This document shows, piece after piece, positions 53,142 through 61,001 of a stretch of DNA of 64,000 nucleotides; position 1 is the stretch's first letter, and every line of letters starts with the position of its first letter. The translations under genes and the position numbers were made by a program. The stretch is from CAIWTU01 sp963815135 (lineage in GTDB: Bacteria > Desulfobacterota > Desulfuromonadia > Geobacterales > Geobacteraceae). A model generated the notes under the pieces. That model had not been told where the DNA came from. It saw only the letters and a list, made by a program, of their open reading frames with translations, and ran no database searches. The stretch covers positions 418,519 to 482,518 of the forward strand of contig CAWFFO010000001.1 of the NCBI GenBank assembly GCA_963815135.1, in the 5' to 3' direction.

Positions 53142-53735
53142 TTATTCCTTTCCTGCCCGGATAAGATCCTCAGGGGTATTGATGTTGGTGAATGATTTCC
53201 CCTTGCTGTCGAACAGATCGAGCTCATCGCCGTCAACATATCTGACCCTGACCTGGGTGTAGAAATCGATGATGCGGTAGCTTTCCCGTCCCAGAAGATC
53301 CATCATCGGATCGAGGCATCGTTTTGAGTATAATGCGAAGAGCGGCTCTAATCCCCGCCCGGTTTTCGGTACCACGGCATCAAAGTCATCTTTTAGTGAA
53401 CATAAATGATGCAGCAGTTCCCTGTTCGGGTAAATCATATCACATGCTGCAGCAAAGACATGCCCAGTCTCAGCATAGCTGAGGCCGGTAAAAAGTCCTC
53501 CCAGAGCGCTGCCGGGATAAATGTCCGGCACAACCTGCATGCCATAGCCTGCGAAACGCTCATTCCGGTCACCCACCAGTAAGGTTTGCGCAAAATTACC
53601 TCTGAACAAATTTAGCACCCGTTCAAAAAGAGGTTTCCCGCGAACATCGAGAAAAGCCTTATCCATTCCCATCCGGCGGCTCTTCCCACCGACCAGGATG
53701 ACCCCTGTTATGTTGTCCAGACGGCACTCATGCAT
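53142..53735 (-). CDS. mobA: Molybdenum cofactor guanylyltransferase MobA
   Basis: The 197-residue nucleotidyltransferase has the sugar-nucleotide-type GTP loop GVILVGGKSRRMGMDKAFL. It continues VVPDIYPGSALGGLFTGLSYAE and FAAACDMIYPNRELL, with PLFALYS. It adds GMP from GTP to molybdopterin to make MGD. An ATG 24 bases further upstream is also in frame. GGGGAGCGGGGA precedes the chosen ATG. It is divergent from napD across a 350-base region that holds two palindromic operators. Confidence 0.93.
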   Translation of the reverse strand: MHECRLDNITGVILVGGKSRRMGMDKAFLDVRGKPLFERVLNLFRGNFAQTLLVGDRNERFAGYGMQVVPDIYPGSALGGLFTGLSYAETGHVFAAACDMIYPNRELLHHLCSLKDDFDAVVPKTGRGLEPLFALYSKRCLDPMMDLLGRESYRIIDFYTQVRVRYVDGDELDLFDSKGKSFTNINTPEDLIRAGKE

Positions 53736-53864
53736 GACAATCCCCGCTCCCCATAACATTCTACCCCGGAAATCCGCTGTCCGCTAAAACAGACAACCGT
53801 GCCGTTCTTGCGGGATTACGGATTCCGGACAGCCGGAGCTTACACTTAATTGCCAATACGCGTT

Positions 53865-53878
53865 TTGACCCATGTCAA
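53865..53878. promoter_or_regulatory. CRP/FNR-family operator 1 (HcpR/DNR-like)
   Basis: TTGACCCATGTCAA is a perfect TTGAC-N4-GTCAA palindrome, with the flanking T and A extending it to TTTGAC-N4-GTCAAA. It lies in the divergent mobA-napD region, nearer mobA, and may act on mobAB-moeA or upstream of the napD promoter. Confidence 0.65.
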
Positions 53879-53972
53879 ATATTTAATAATTTTTTGTTCT
53901 ATCACTAACAAATGCAAATCCATATATGCAATATTCCACATAAGTATCTGAAAAATCCTCATATTTGTTTTT

Positions 53973-54014
53973 TTGACTTAGGTCAAAGAAACACGAACAC
54001 ATCTGGTTTATAGG
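53973..54014 (+). promoter_or_regulatory. napD promoter: CRP/FNR-type operator 2 at about -41.5 plus -10 box
   Basis: TTGACTTAGGTCAA (53973-53986) is a second perfect TTGAC-N4-GTCAA palindrome, with centre 108 bases from operator 1. TATAGG at 54009-54014 could be the -10 element. Transcription would start near 54021, which puts the operator centre at -41.5, the classic class II activator position. Confidence 0.65.
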
Positions 54015-54086
54015 ATTAGTCGAGCTTTAACTAATAACAAGTAAGCTTTTCTTATAATTAAAAACATTTCAAAGGAGCTGATACTT

Positions 54087-54332
54087 ATGCCGATCTCCGG
54101 AGTAGTAATCAAATGCAGGCCCGAGTGCGCCGAATTATTAGCGATTTCTCTGGCGAAACCCGATTCCGTGGAAATTCACGGTTCCCTTCCGGACGGCAGC
54201 CTCGTGGCCGTCATCGAGGCCGACAGCATCGAGGCTGAAACCGCAATTGTAACGGGTCTGCTTGAAAAAGACGGGGTAATTGATGTGAGACTGGCCTATC
54301 ACAACTTCGAGGACATTCAAATGGAGTCATGA
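54087..54332 (+). CDS. napD: Periplasmic nitrate reductase maturation chaperone NapD
   Basis: This 81-residue ferredoxin-like-fold protein binds the twin-arginine signal of NapA and holds it in the cytoplasm until the cofactor is loaded. The start PISGVVIKCRPECAELLAIS and the core VEIHGSLPDGSLVAVIEAD match NapD. AAAGGAG precedes the ATG. It is the first gene after the two palindromic operators, and napA follows 90 bases later. Confidence 0.9.
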   Translation: MPISGVVIKCRPECAELLAISLAKPDSVEIHGSLPDGSLVAVIEADSIEAETAIVTGLLEKDGVIDVRLAYHNFEDIQMES

Positions 54333-54422
54333 ACATATGGTGCAGGTTCGATATGACGACACTTACCGCGCAGAATGTTGCGTGAAAACGTAACCGAACG
54401 GAAAATAAAGGAGGATTTGTCA

Positions 54423-56741
54423 ATGGAATGGACCAGAAGGAAGTTCCTGAAGGCAAGCGCGGCAGCGGCTGCCTTTGCGGCGGCTGGCGCGGCGCACCTG
54501 GGGAAAAGGTTTGTCAGTGAGGCGGAAGCCGCCGAGAAGGGTGTTACCTGGGGGAAAGCCCCCTGCCGCTTTTGCGGTGTGGGGTGCGGTGTTCTCGTCG
54601 GAGTCAGGAACGGAAAGATAATCGCTACCAAGGGAGATCCCGCCGCTCCCGTCAACAAGGGGCTGAATTGCGTCAAGGGATATTTTCTTGCCAAGGTCCT
54701 TTACGGCAAAGACCGCCTGACCAAGCCGCTTATCCGCAAGGGAAACCGCTTCGTAGAGGCTTCATGGGACGAAGCGATGGGTCTCATTGCCTCAAAATTC
54801 AAGGAATCCATTGACAAACATGGACCTGACTCGGTCGCCATGTTCGGCTCAGGCCAGTGGACGGTATTCGAGGGCTATGCGGCATCCAAGTTGTTCAAGG
54901 CGGGCATAGGCACCAACAACATCGAGCCGAATGCCCGTTTCTGCATGGCTTCGGCGGTGGCTGCCTTCATGAATACCTTCGGCTCGGATGAGCCGATGGG
55001 GTGCTACGAAGACCTTGACCTGGGTGACACCTTCTTCCTCTGGGGGGCCAACATGGCCGAAGCCCATCCGGTCCTCTTCTCCCGCATAGTAGACAACAAG
55101 CTTAAAAACCCCCACGTCAGAATCATCGATCTGGCAACCCGCAGGACACGCACCACCCAGATGGCCGACATGTTCGTCCCCTTCAGGCCGCAGACCGACC
55201 TGGCGCTTCTGAACGGTATCGCCCATGTGATTGTCCGCGAGAAACTTTATGACGAGGACTTTCTCAAAAACCACGTGGTCTTCAAAAAAGGGAAGGAAAA
55301 CATCGGCTACGGCCTGGAAGACAAGTTCAAGTTCAACGATGAGCCGAAGGCGATCACCTTCGAGGAATACCGGGAGTACCTGAAGCCATACACCCCCGAG
55401 CATGTGGAAAAGATCTCCGGGGTCCCGGCGGAGACAGTGGTGGAACTGGCCCGGATGTACGCCGACAGGAAACGCAAGGTGAATTCACTCTGGACCATGG
55501 GCTTCAACCAGCATTCGCGCGGGACCTGGGTGAACAACCTGGCCTACAACGTCCATCTGCTCACGGGCAAGATCGGCCGTCCGGGTGAAAACCCCCTGTC
55601 GCTGACCGGCCAGCCGTCCGCCTGCGGCACGGCCCGCGAAGTGGGCACCTTCACCCACCGCCTTCCCGCCGACATGGTGGTGAATAACCCGGAACACCGT
55701 GAAAAGACCGCCAAGATATGGGGAGTCCCCGCTTCCAGGATACCTTCGAAGCCCACGGTTCATGCCACGGAAATGTTCAAGGCCCTTGATCGCGGCGATA
55801 TCAAGGTCATGTGGATCCAGGTCACCAACCCGTTCCAGTCGGCGCCGAATCTCTCCCGCTACCGCAAGGCGGCACGCAAGGATGGGCGTTTCATAGTCGT
55901 TTCCGACATCTATCCCACCCGTTCCACCGAACTTGCCGACGTGATCCTTCCCTCAGCCTCCTGGGTAGAGAAAGAGGGTATGTTCGGCAACACCGAGCGG
56001 CGCACCCAGCACTGGTTCAAGATGGTTGAGCCTCCCGGCGAGGCCAGAAACGATCTCGATCAGACCATCGACCTGGCGCGGAGACTCGGACACTGCAATC
56101 TTTTCGATTATGTTGGGAGCACGGAAAAGGCAATCTGGGAAGAATACCGCCAGTTCACCATCGGTGCCGGAAAAGACCTCGCCCCATACGAAACATACTT
56201 CGGTGTGAGGGGGCTGCGCTGGCCGGTGATCAACGGCAAGGAGACACAGTGGCGCTATTCCGAAGGGCATGATCCCTATGTGAAAAAGGGAGAAGGAATC
56301 AAGTTCTACAAAAACAAGGGCACCGGCGGCAAAGCGGTCATCTGGGCACGCCCCTACGAACCTGCCGCGGAATCGCCCGACAGTCAATATCCCTTATGGC
56401 TCTCGACCGGCCGCGTGCTCGAACACTGGCACACGGCAACCATGACCGGCAGGGTCCCGGAGCTTAAACGCGCCTATCCCGTGGCGGTGGTGGAAATCCA
56501 TCCGGACGACGCGAAAAAACTGGGCATCAGGAACCACGAAAAAGTGCGGGTCAGCTCGCGGCGCGGAACCATCGTGCTTCCATGCGAATTGAACGGTCGC
56601 GGCAAACCGGAAAAAGGGAGCGTGTTCGTCGCCTTTTTCGACGAAACCAAGCTCGTCAACGAGCTGTGCATCGATGCCTACTGCCCGATTTCGAAGGAAC
56701 CGGACTACAAGAAATGCGCGGTGAAAGTGGAAAAGGCGTAA
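54423..56741 (+). CDS. napA: Periplasmic nitrate reductase catalytic subunit NapA
   Basis: The 772-residue Mo-bis-MGD enzyme reduces nitrate to nitrite in the periplasm. The Tat signal has TRRKFLK near residue 4-10. The [4Fe-4S] cluster ligands are Cys48, 51, 55 and 83 (CRFCGVGC ... NCVKG). The molybdenum ligand is Cys174 in NARFCMASAV. NPFQSAPNLSRYRKA and the C-terminal dinucleotide-binding domain (residues ~640-770) are present. AAAGGAGGATTTGTCA precedes the ATG at 54423. An earlier in-frame ATG lacks a ribosome-binding site. The arrangement of the first cluster and the Cys ligand, rather than Asp, separates it from NarG. Confidence 0.95.
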   Translation: MEWTRRKFLKASAAAAAFAAAGAAHLGKRFVSEAEAAEKGVTWGKAPCRFCGVGCGVLVGVRNGKIIATKGDPAAPVNKGLNCVKGYFLAKVLYGKDRLTKPLIRKGNRFVEASWDEAMGLIASKFKESIDKHGPDSVAMFGSGQWTVFEGYAASKLFKAGIGTNNIEPNARFCMASAVAAFMNTFGSDEPMGCYEDLDLGDTFFLWGANMAEAHPVLFSRIVDNKLKNPHVRIIDLATRRTRTTQMADMFVPFRPQTDLALLNGIAHVIVREKLYDEDFLKNHVVFKKGKENIGYGLEDKFKFNDEPKAITFEEYREYLKPYTPEHVEKISGVPAETVVELARMYADRKRKVNSLWTMGFNQHSRGTWVNNLAYNVHLLTGKIGRPGENPLSLTGQPSACGTAREVGTFTHRLPADMVVNNPEHREKTAKIWGVPASRIPSKPTVHATEMFKALDRGDIKVMWIQVTNPFQSAPNLSRYRKAARKDGRFIVVSDIYPTRSTELADVILPSASWVEKEGMFGNTERRTQHWFKMVEPPGEARNDLDQTIDLARRLGHCNLFDYVGSTEKAIWEEYRQFTIGAGKDLAPYETYFGVRGLRWPVINGKETQWRYSEGHDPYVKKGEGIKFYKNKGTGGKAVIWARPYEPAAESPDSQYPLWLSTGRVLEHWHTATMTGRVPELKRAYPVAVVEIHPDDAKKLGIRNHEKVRVSSRRGTIVLPCELNGRGKPEKGSVFVAFFDETKLVNELCIDAYCPISKEPDYKKCAVKVEKA

Positions 56742-56771
56742 CAACGACCCCATGACTGAGGAGGAAATAAG

Positions 56772-57077
56772 ATGAAAATCGTGGTCAGATTTCTCGCTGC
56801 AGCAACCCTGCTGCAATTTCTGTTTGCCCCGTTTGCGGTATTAGCCGACAACCGGGTACCGACTGAAAAGGAAGTGATGCAGGCGGAAGATGCGCCGCCG
56901 GTAATACCCCACCGGGTTGCCGACGACGCTACCTTCAGGAACTGCCTTACGTGCCATGAAACGGGGAAACGGGGAGCTCCCGTAACTTTGCATCCCGAAC
57001 GGAGGAACTGCACCCAGTGCCACGTTGCCGGTTTCGTGAAAGGCAAGATCGTGAAAAAAGGCAAAAATAAAAAGTGA
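56772..57077 (+). CDS. napB: NapB-like small dihaem cytochrome c
   Basis: This 101-residue exported protein has a signal peptide (residues ~1-25, ending AVLADNR) and two haem c sites, CLTCH and CTQCH. The preceding APPVIPHRVADDATFRNCLTCHETG and APVTLHPERRNCTQCHV match NapB, with its Pro-Pro-x-Ile-Pro-His and distal His ligands. NapB passes electrons to NapA. GAGGAAATAAG precedes the ATG. The stop overlaps the start of the next gene (GTGA). Confidence 0.88.
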   Translation: MKIVVRFLAAATLLQFLFAPFAVLADNRVPTEKEVMQAEDAPPVIPHRVADDATFRNCLTCHETGKRGAPVTLHPERRNCTQCHVAGFVKGKIVKKGKNKK

Positions 57078-57421
57078 AGCTCAGCCGCAAGGAGTTTTTG
57101 AAAAAGGGGCTCCTCTCCATCGGTGAAATTCTGGGCACGGCCGCGGGTGTATTGGAGATGCCGGGAATCCTCGAACCCGCGGTTAAGGATGAAGGGGAAC
57201 AGGAGCTGCCCGGAGGTTCCGGCAGTTATGCCGTTGCCCACAACGAGCACTGCCTGGCAGGGAAATGCGGCTGCTTCGTTTGCGCGGAGCGCTGCGAGGC
57301 CCGGGCCATTACCGTGGTCATCGGCAAGGGAATACAAATCGACGCAACGGCCTGCACCGGCTGCGGCACTTGTACTTATCTATGTCCTGTCCTGCCCAAG
57401 GCGGTTTCGATCGCGCCTTGA
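57074..57421 (+). CDS. Exported ferredoxin-type protein, NapG/NapF-like
   Basis: The 115-residue protein has a lysine-containing twin-arginine-like signal (LSRKEFLKKGLLSIGEI). A first Cys-rich segment has CLAGKCGCFVCAERCEARAI and a second is an ordinary 4Fe-4S motif CTGCGTCTYLCPV. It is shorter than the four-cluster NapG or NapF (about half the length) and has only two cluster motifs. It starts with GTG overlapping napB and probably shuttles electrons around NapA. It could act at the membrane as a NapG substitute, but this is inference. Confidence 0.75.
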   Translation: MKLSRKEFLKKGLLSIGEILGTAAGVLEMPGILEPAVKDEGEQELPGGSGSYAVAHNEHCLAGKCGCFVCAERCEARAITVVIGKGIQIDATACTGCGTCTYLCPVLPKAVSIAP

Positions 57422-57527
57422 AAACGGTAAAAAATGTTTTTCAGCAAGCAAAATTGCTACGGGATCCTGCTAATTAGGATCCATGTTGAAAATGCGCGAA
57501 TCTACATCTAATGAGGGAGGTGGGAAT

Positions 57528-57998
57528 ATGTCGGTTTTTTCTAAATCCGGCAGGAAACGGCTGGTTGTCCCGGGAATTGTGGCTGTCGTGGGAATTATAG
57601 TGGCGGCTTTCGTTATGGTTGGTCCGCCTAAACTGCTGGCAAAGTCCGACGCGGTCGGTTTTTGCGCGGGATGCCATGTGATGGAGGGCGAGTATGACGC
57701 CTTCATGCATTCCGGGGCTCACCGCCGCAATAAGTGCTCGGACTGCCATCTGCCGAACGGGAGCATGGCAATCCATTACACATGGAAAACGATCGACGGC
57801 CTGAAGGACGCGTTGGTCTTCTATTCGGGCAAGGTCCCTGAGCGGATCAGGCTTTCGGAACATGGCGCAAAGGTACTGCAGGCGAATTGCATCAGATGCC
57901 ACGAAGAAACGGTTTCAATGATCAATACGGAGCGCAAATGCTGGAGCTGCCACCGCAACATAACCCATACACGTACCGGATCAATTGAAACACTTTAA
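57528..57998 (+). CDS. nrfH: NapC/NrfH-family tetrahaem cytochrome c (quinol dehydrogenase)
   Basis: The 156-residue membrane-anchored cytochrome has one N-terminal helix (VPGIVAVVGIIVAAFVMVG) and four CxxCH sites: CAGCHVM, CSDCH, CIRCH and CWSCH. The first is CxxCHxM, as in NrfH, where Met ligates haem 1. It takes electrons from menaquinol and passes them to NrfA. GGGAGGTGGG precedes the ATG at 57528. An ATG at 57483 is in frame but has no such site. No separate NapC is present, so it may also serve NapA/B. Confidence 0.92.
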   Translation: MSVFSKSGRKRLVVPGIVAVVGIIVAAFVMVGPPKLLAKSDAVGFCAGCHVMEGEYDAFMHSGAHRRNKCSDCHLPNGSMAIHYTWKTIDGLKDALVFYSGKVPERIRLSEHGAKVLQANCIRCHEETVSMINTERKCWSCHRNITHTRTGSIETL

Positions 57999-58023
57999 AA
58001 TTATTCAAGAAGGAGGAACACCA

Positions 58024-59475
58024 ATGAAGTTGAAACTGTTGATAATGGCTGCCGCCCTGGGCCTGCTCGCTGTCGGATGCTCTCCGCAAAAGGCCGAACC
58101 GGTGAAAACGGCACAGATTCCTGACGGCACCATCGACCCGGCGCAATGGGGAAAGGTCTACCCGGTCGAGTACGAAATGTGGCTCAAGAACGACGAACAC
58201 AACGATCCGGGCTTCAGCAAATATAAAAAGGGAAATGACTACTCTAAATTAATGGTGGACAAGCTCTCCGAATATCCTTATATGGCGCTTCTTTTCAACG
58301 GTTGGGGATTCGGCATCTCCTACAATGAACCACGCGGACATGCCCACATGATACAGGACCAGCTTGACGCCGACCCGTCGCGTGTCAAGTCCGGCGGAGT
58401 CTGTCTTACCTGCAAGACTCCCTATGTGAATCATCTTGTGAAAAACATGGGCGCCGATTATTACAAATCGCCGTACAAGGAGGTTCTCTCCAAAATTCCC
58501 GACCAGAAATTCGCTACCCTCGGCGTGACCTGCATTGACTGCCACGACAACAGGGACATGTCGCTGCGCTATTCCCGCGATTTCACCCTCGGCGTAGCCC
58601 TTCGCAGCATGGGAGTCGACACATCGAAGCCTGACCATCAGCTGGAAAGAAGCCTTGTGTGCGCCCAATGCCACTCCACTTACGATATCCCCAAAGACAA
58701 GGATATGAAATCCCTCGGCGTGGTTTTCCCGTGGCAGGGGGCGAAACTGGGTAACATAACCATTGAAGACATTATCAGGAATATTAAAACTAATGCCTCT
58801 TACGGCGAATGGAAGCAGAACGTGACCGGGTTCAAGCTGGCGTTCATCCGTCATCCCGAATTCGAGCTTTTCTCCAACAACAGCGTCCACTGGAAAGCCG
58901 GCGCCTCCTGTGCCGACTGCCATATGCCGTACACCAAGGTGGGTGTTCACAAGGCCTCCGACCACCGGGTCATGAGCCCGTTGAAAAACGGTCTCAAGGG
59001 TTGTACCCAATGTCACGCCGAGAGCAAGGAGTGGCTCAAGGGACAGGTAATCGCCATCCAGGACAGGACAGCATCACTGATGATACGCGCCGGCTATGCT
59101 ACCGCCACCACTGCCAAGCTGATCGAGATGGCGAATAACGCCAGAACCGCCGGCAAAACCATAGATAATGCACTCTATGACAAGGCCAAGGATTACTATC
59201 TGGAGGCTTTCTACCGCTGCATTTTCGTCGGGGCCGAAAACTCGATCGGTTTCCATAACCCGAGCGAGGCAATGAGAATCCTGGGAGATTCGGTTGCCTA
59301 TGCAACCAAGTCTGAAGCCCTTCTGCGCCAGGCTCTGACACAGGCAGGAGTCAGCGTTCCGGCAAAGATCGATTTGCAGCTTGCCAAGTACACCAATAAC
59401 AGGGGGAAAAACAAGCTCAACTTCCGCAAGGATCTTGAAATCGCCGATCCTTCCGGAGTCCAGGAGAAGTTCTAG
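58024..59475 (+). CDS. nrfA: Cytochrome c nitrite reductase NrfA (ammonia-forming)
   Basis: The 483-residue pentahaem enzyme reduces nitrite to ammonium with six electrons. It starts with a lipoprotein-type signal (lipobox Cys at residue 19, LLAVGC). The haem sites are CLTCK (active-site haem with Lys), CIDCH, CAQCH, CADCH and CTQCH. The catalytic Arg is in YNEPRGHAH. Where E. coli NrfA has the Ca-binding K-x-Q before the HPEYE motif, this protein reads FIRHPEFE. It therefore lacks K-x-Q and has Arg there, like the Geobacter lovleyi-type calcium-independent enzyme. AAGGAGGA precedes the ATG. It is co-transcribed with nrfH. Confidence 0.95.
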   Translation: MKLKLLIMAAALGLLAVGCSPQKAEPVKTAQIPDGTIDPAQWGKVYPVEYEMWLKNDEHNDPGFSKYKKGNDYSKLMVDKLSEYPYMALLFNGWGFGISYNEPRGHAHMIQDQLDADPSRVKSGGVCLTCKTPYVNHLVKNMGADYYKSPYKEVLSKIPDQKFATLGVTCIDCHDNRDMSLRYSRDFTLGVALRSMGVDTSKPDHQLERSLVCAQCHSTYDIPKDKDMKSLGVVFPWQGAKLGNITIEDIIRNIKTNASYGEWKQNVTGFKLAFIRHPEFELFSNNSVHWKAGASCADCHMPYTKVGVHKASDHRVMSPLKNGLKGCTQCHAESKEWLKGQVIAIQDRTASLMIRAGYATATTAKLIEMANNARTAGKTIDNALYDKAKDYYLEAFYRCIFVGAENSIGFHNPSEAMRILGDSVAYATKSEALLRQALTQAGVSVPAKIDLQLAKYTNNRGKNKLNFRKDLEIADPSGVQEKF

Positions 59476-59549
59476 GTTAGCTTTGAATAAGGTCAGAGCC
59501 AGCTTTTACAGGGGGCTTTGACTGAAAGGTACACAGCAAAACATCATCG

Positions 59550-59589
59550 ACAGGCCGTTTCATTTTACGAAGCGGCCTGTTTCTTTTAC
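59550..59589 (+). terminator. Rho-independent terminator after nrfA
   Basis: ACAGGCCGTTTC pairs with GAAGCGGCCTGT (12 bp with one G-T) around a 7-base loop, followed by TTCTTTT. It closes the napD-nrfA run. Confidence 0.9.
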
Positions 59590-59692
59590 AGGTAAAATGC
59601 CTGCTGCGATTGACTTCGATCTGTATCAGTTATAATAAGGGTTGAACATAATAATGATACCTGCCTGATATGTAAACAGGAGGCGATTCCGC

Positions 59693-60604
59693 ATGAAGCT
59701 TTTTCTTGTTTTCCTGATTTTTTGCGCCGTATTTCTTGTTCTTTCCTGCCCGGGTTACGCAACTGAAGAGTTTGCCATGAAAACCGGAAAGGAATGTGGC
59801 TTCTGCCATGTTGATCCGTCCGGCGGGGGGGAACTGACCGCTGCCGGCAAGGTTTACCAGGCCTCGCTTCATCGTGGGGGACAAGCCCCCGGGACAGGTC
59901 CGGCAAAGCACATATACAGGCTTGTTATCGGATTTATCCATATACTGACCGGCTTCTTCTGGTTTGGAACCATCCTTTACGTTCACCTGGTGCTGAAGCC
60001 TAAATACGCCGCCAAAGGCCTGCCTAAAGGGGAGATGGCGGTCGGACTGGTTTCCATGGCGGTAATGGCCGTTACCGGAGCCATTCTTACTTACTTCCGC
60101 ATATCATCTCCGGATATGCTGCTCCACTCTCGTTTCGGGATTCTCCTTACCATCAAGATTGCGATTTTTGTCCTGATGGTGGTTTCGGCACTTTTTGTCG
60201 TTCTGGTAATCGCTCCCCGCTTTCGCAGCAGAAAGACAACACGGATCGCAACCGGCAAAAGCGAACTCACTCCCGCCGAGTTATCGCAGTTCGATGGCCT
60301 GGAAGGGCGACCGGCCTATTTCTCTTACGACGGTAAAGTTTACGATGCTACCGCAAGCAGACTCTGGAAGAACGGTGTTCATATGGGGAGGCATAATGCC
60401 GGGGTGGACTTGACAGAGGAGTTGAAACTTGCCCCGCACGGTGAAGATAAAATATCGGCCATGCCCGTTGCGGCAATGTTTGTCGGAACCGCCGAATTTT
60501 CCGGCATGACGACGCCTGAGAAGGCCTTCTATAGCATGGCATATCTCAACCTGGCCGCGGTTTTCAGCATCATTTTCATCCTGGCTCTCTGGCGCTGGTG
60601 GTAA
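59693..60604 (+). CDS. Exported monohaem c / CopD-like / cytochrome b5-like fusion membrane protein
   Basis: The 303-residue protein has a signal peptide (about 1-23), then a haem c site CGFCH at residues 35-39 with a short periplasmic segment. Four hydrophobic helices in a CopD-like arrangement (about 75-195) include IYRLVIGFIHILTGFFWFGTILYVHL, whose helix-embedded His residues could bind haem b. A cytochrome b5-like domain (about 205-275) has FDGLEGRPAYFSYDGKVYDATASRLWKNG and the His ligand motifs HMGRHNAGVDLTEE and APHGED. A last helix ends the protein. AGGAGG precedes the ATG. It lies between nrfA and the NO reductase, so it may link the quinone pool to a periplasmic acceptor. The combination is unusual. 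Confidence 0.75.
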   Translation: MKLFLVFLIFCAVFLVLSCPGYATEEFAMKTGKECGFCHVDPSGGGELTAAGKVYQASLHRGGQAPGTGPAKHIYRLVIGFIHILTGFFWFGTILYVHLVLKPKYAAKGLPKGEMAVGLVSMAVMAVTGAILTYFRISSPDMLLHSRFGILLTIKIAIFVLMVVSALFVVLVIAPRFRSRKTTRIATGKSELTPAELSQFDGLEGRPAYFSYDGKVYDATASRLWKNGVHMGRHNAGVDLTEELKLAPHGEDKISAMPVAAMFVGTAEFSGMTTPEKAFYSMAYLNLAAVFSIIFILALWRWW

Positions 60605-60693
60605 TTATTCTCCACCCACCGACTTTAAAATCCTTTCTCAGGCGCTACAATTTCCACTGGATGTAAAATTTCTCAAGTGAAAGGGGAAAAATT

Positions 60694-60960
60694 ATGAAGG
60701 ACCATGAACATGTCGTTTTGGGGATTCACATTCAGAACAGGGTAAAGGACGCGCCGGAGGTCCAGAAAATACTGACCGGCTACGGGTGCAACATCAAGAC
60801 CAGGATCGGACTCCATGAAGTGACGGACAATTTCTGTTCGGGTTCCGGCGTGATTATTCTGGAAATGATCGGCGAGAAGGCCAAGTACAAAGAGCTTGCG
60901 GACCGTCTCAATGCGTTTGACGGCGTCGAGGTGCAGCAGATGGTTTTCGGACATGACTAA
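60694..60960 (+). CDS. TM1266-like (iron-only hydrogenase system regulator family) small protein
   Basis: The 88-residue beta-alpha-beta protein reads HVVLGIHIQNRVKDAPEVQKIL, then GCNIKTRIGLHEV and LEMIGEKAKYKELADRLNAFDGVEVQQMVF. It resembles the TM1266 family, small ACT/NikR-C-like proteins with a nickname from hydrogenase-maturation loci. AAAGGGGAA precedes the ATG. Here it is immediately upstream of the NO reductase, so it may sense a metal or NO-related signal. There is no hydrogenase maturation gene nearby. The family assignment is moderate. Confidence 0.7.
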   Translation: MKDHEHVVLGIHIQNRVKDAPEVQKILTGYGCNIKTRIGLHEVTDNFCSGSGVIILEMIGEKAKYKELADRLNAFDGVEVQQMVFGHD

Positions 60961-61001
60961 AATCATTTGACCAGTCCATTTAATGAAAAGGAGCCGCCCT
61001 G

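Noticed and set aside
54375..54422. Longer NapA start
   Set aside because: The extra 16 residues precede the twin-arginine signal and the ribosome-binding site lies just before the later ATG.
60961..61001. TTGAC half-site before norZ as a full HcpR/DNR operator
   Set aside because: Only the left half (TTTGAC) is present, and the right half (CCATTT) does not match GTCAAA.
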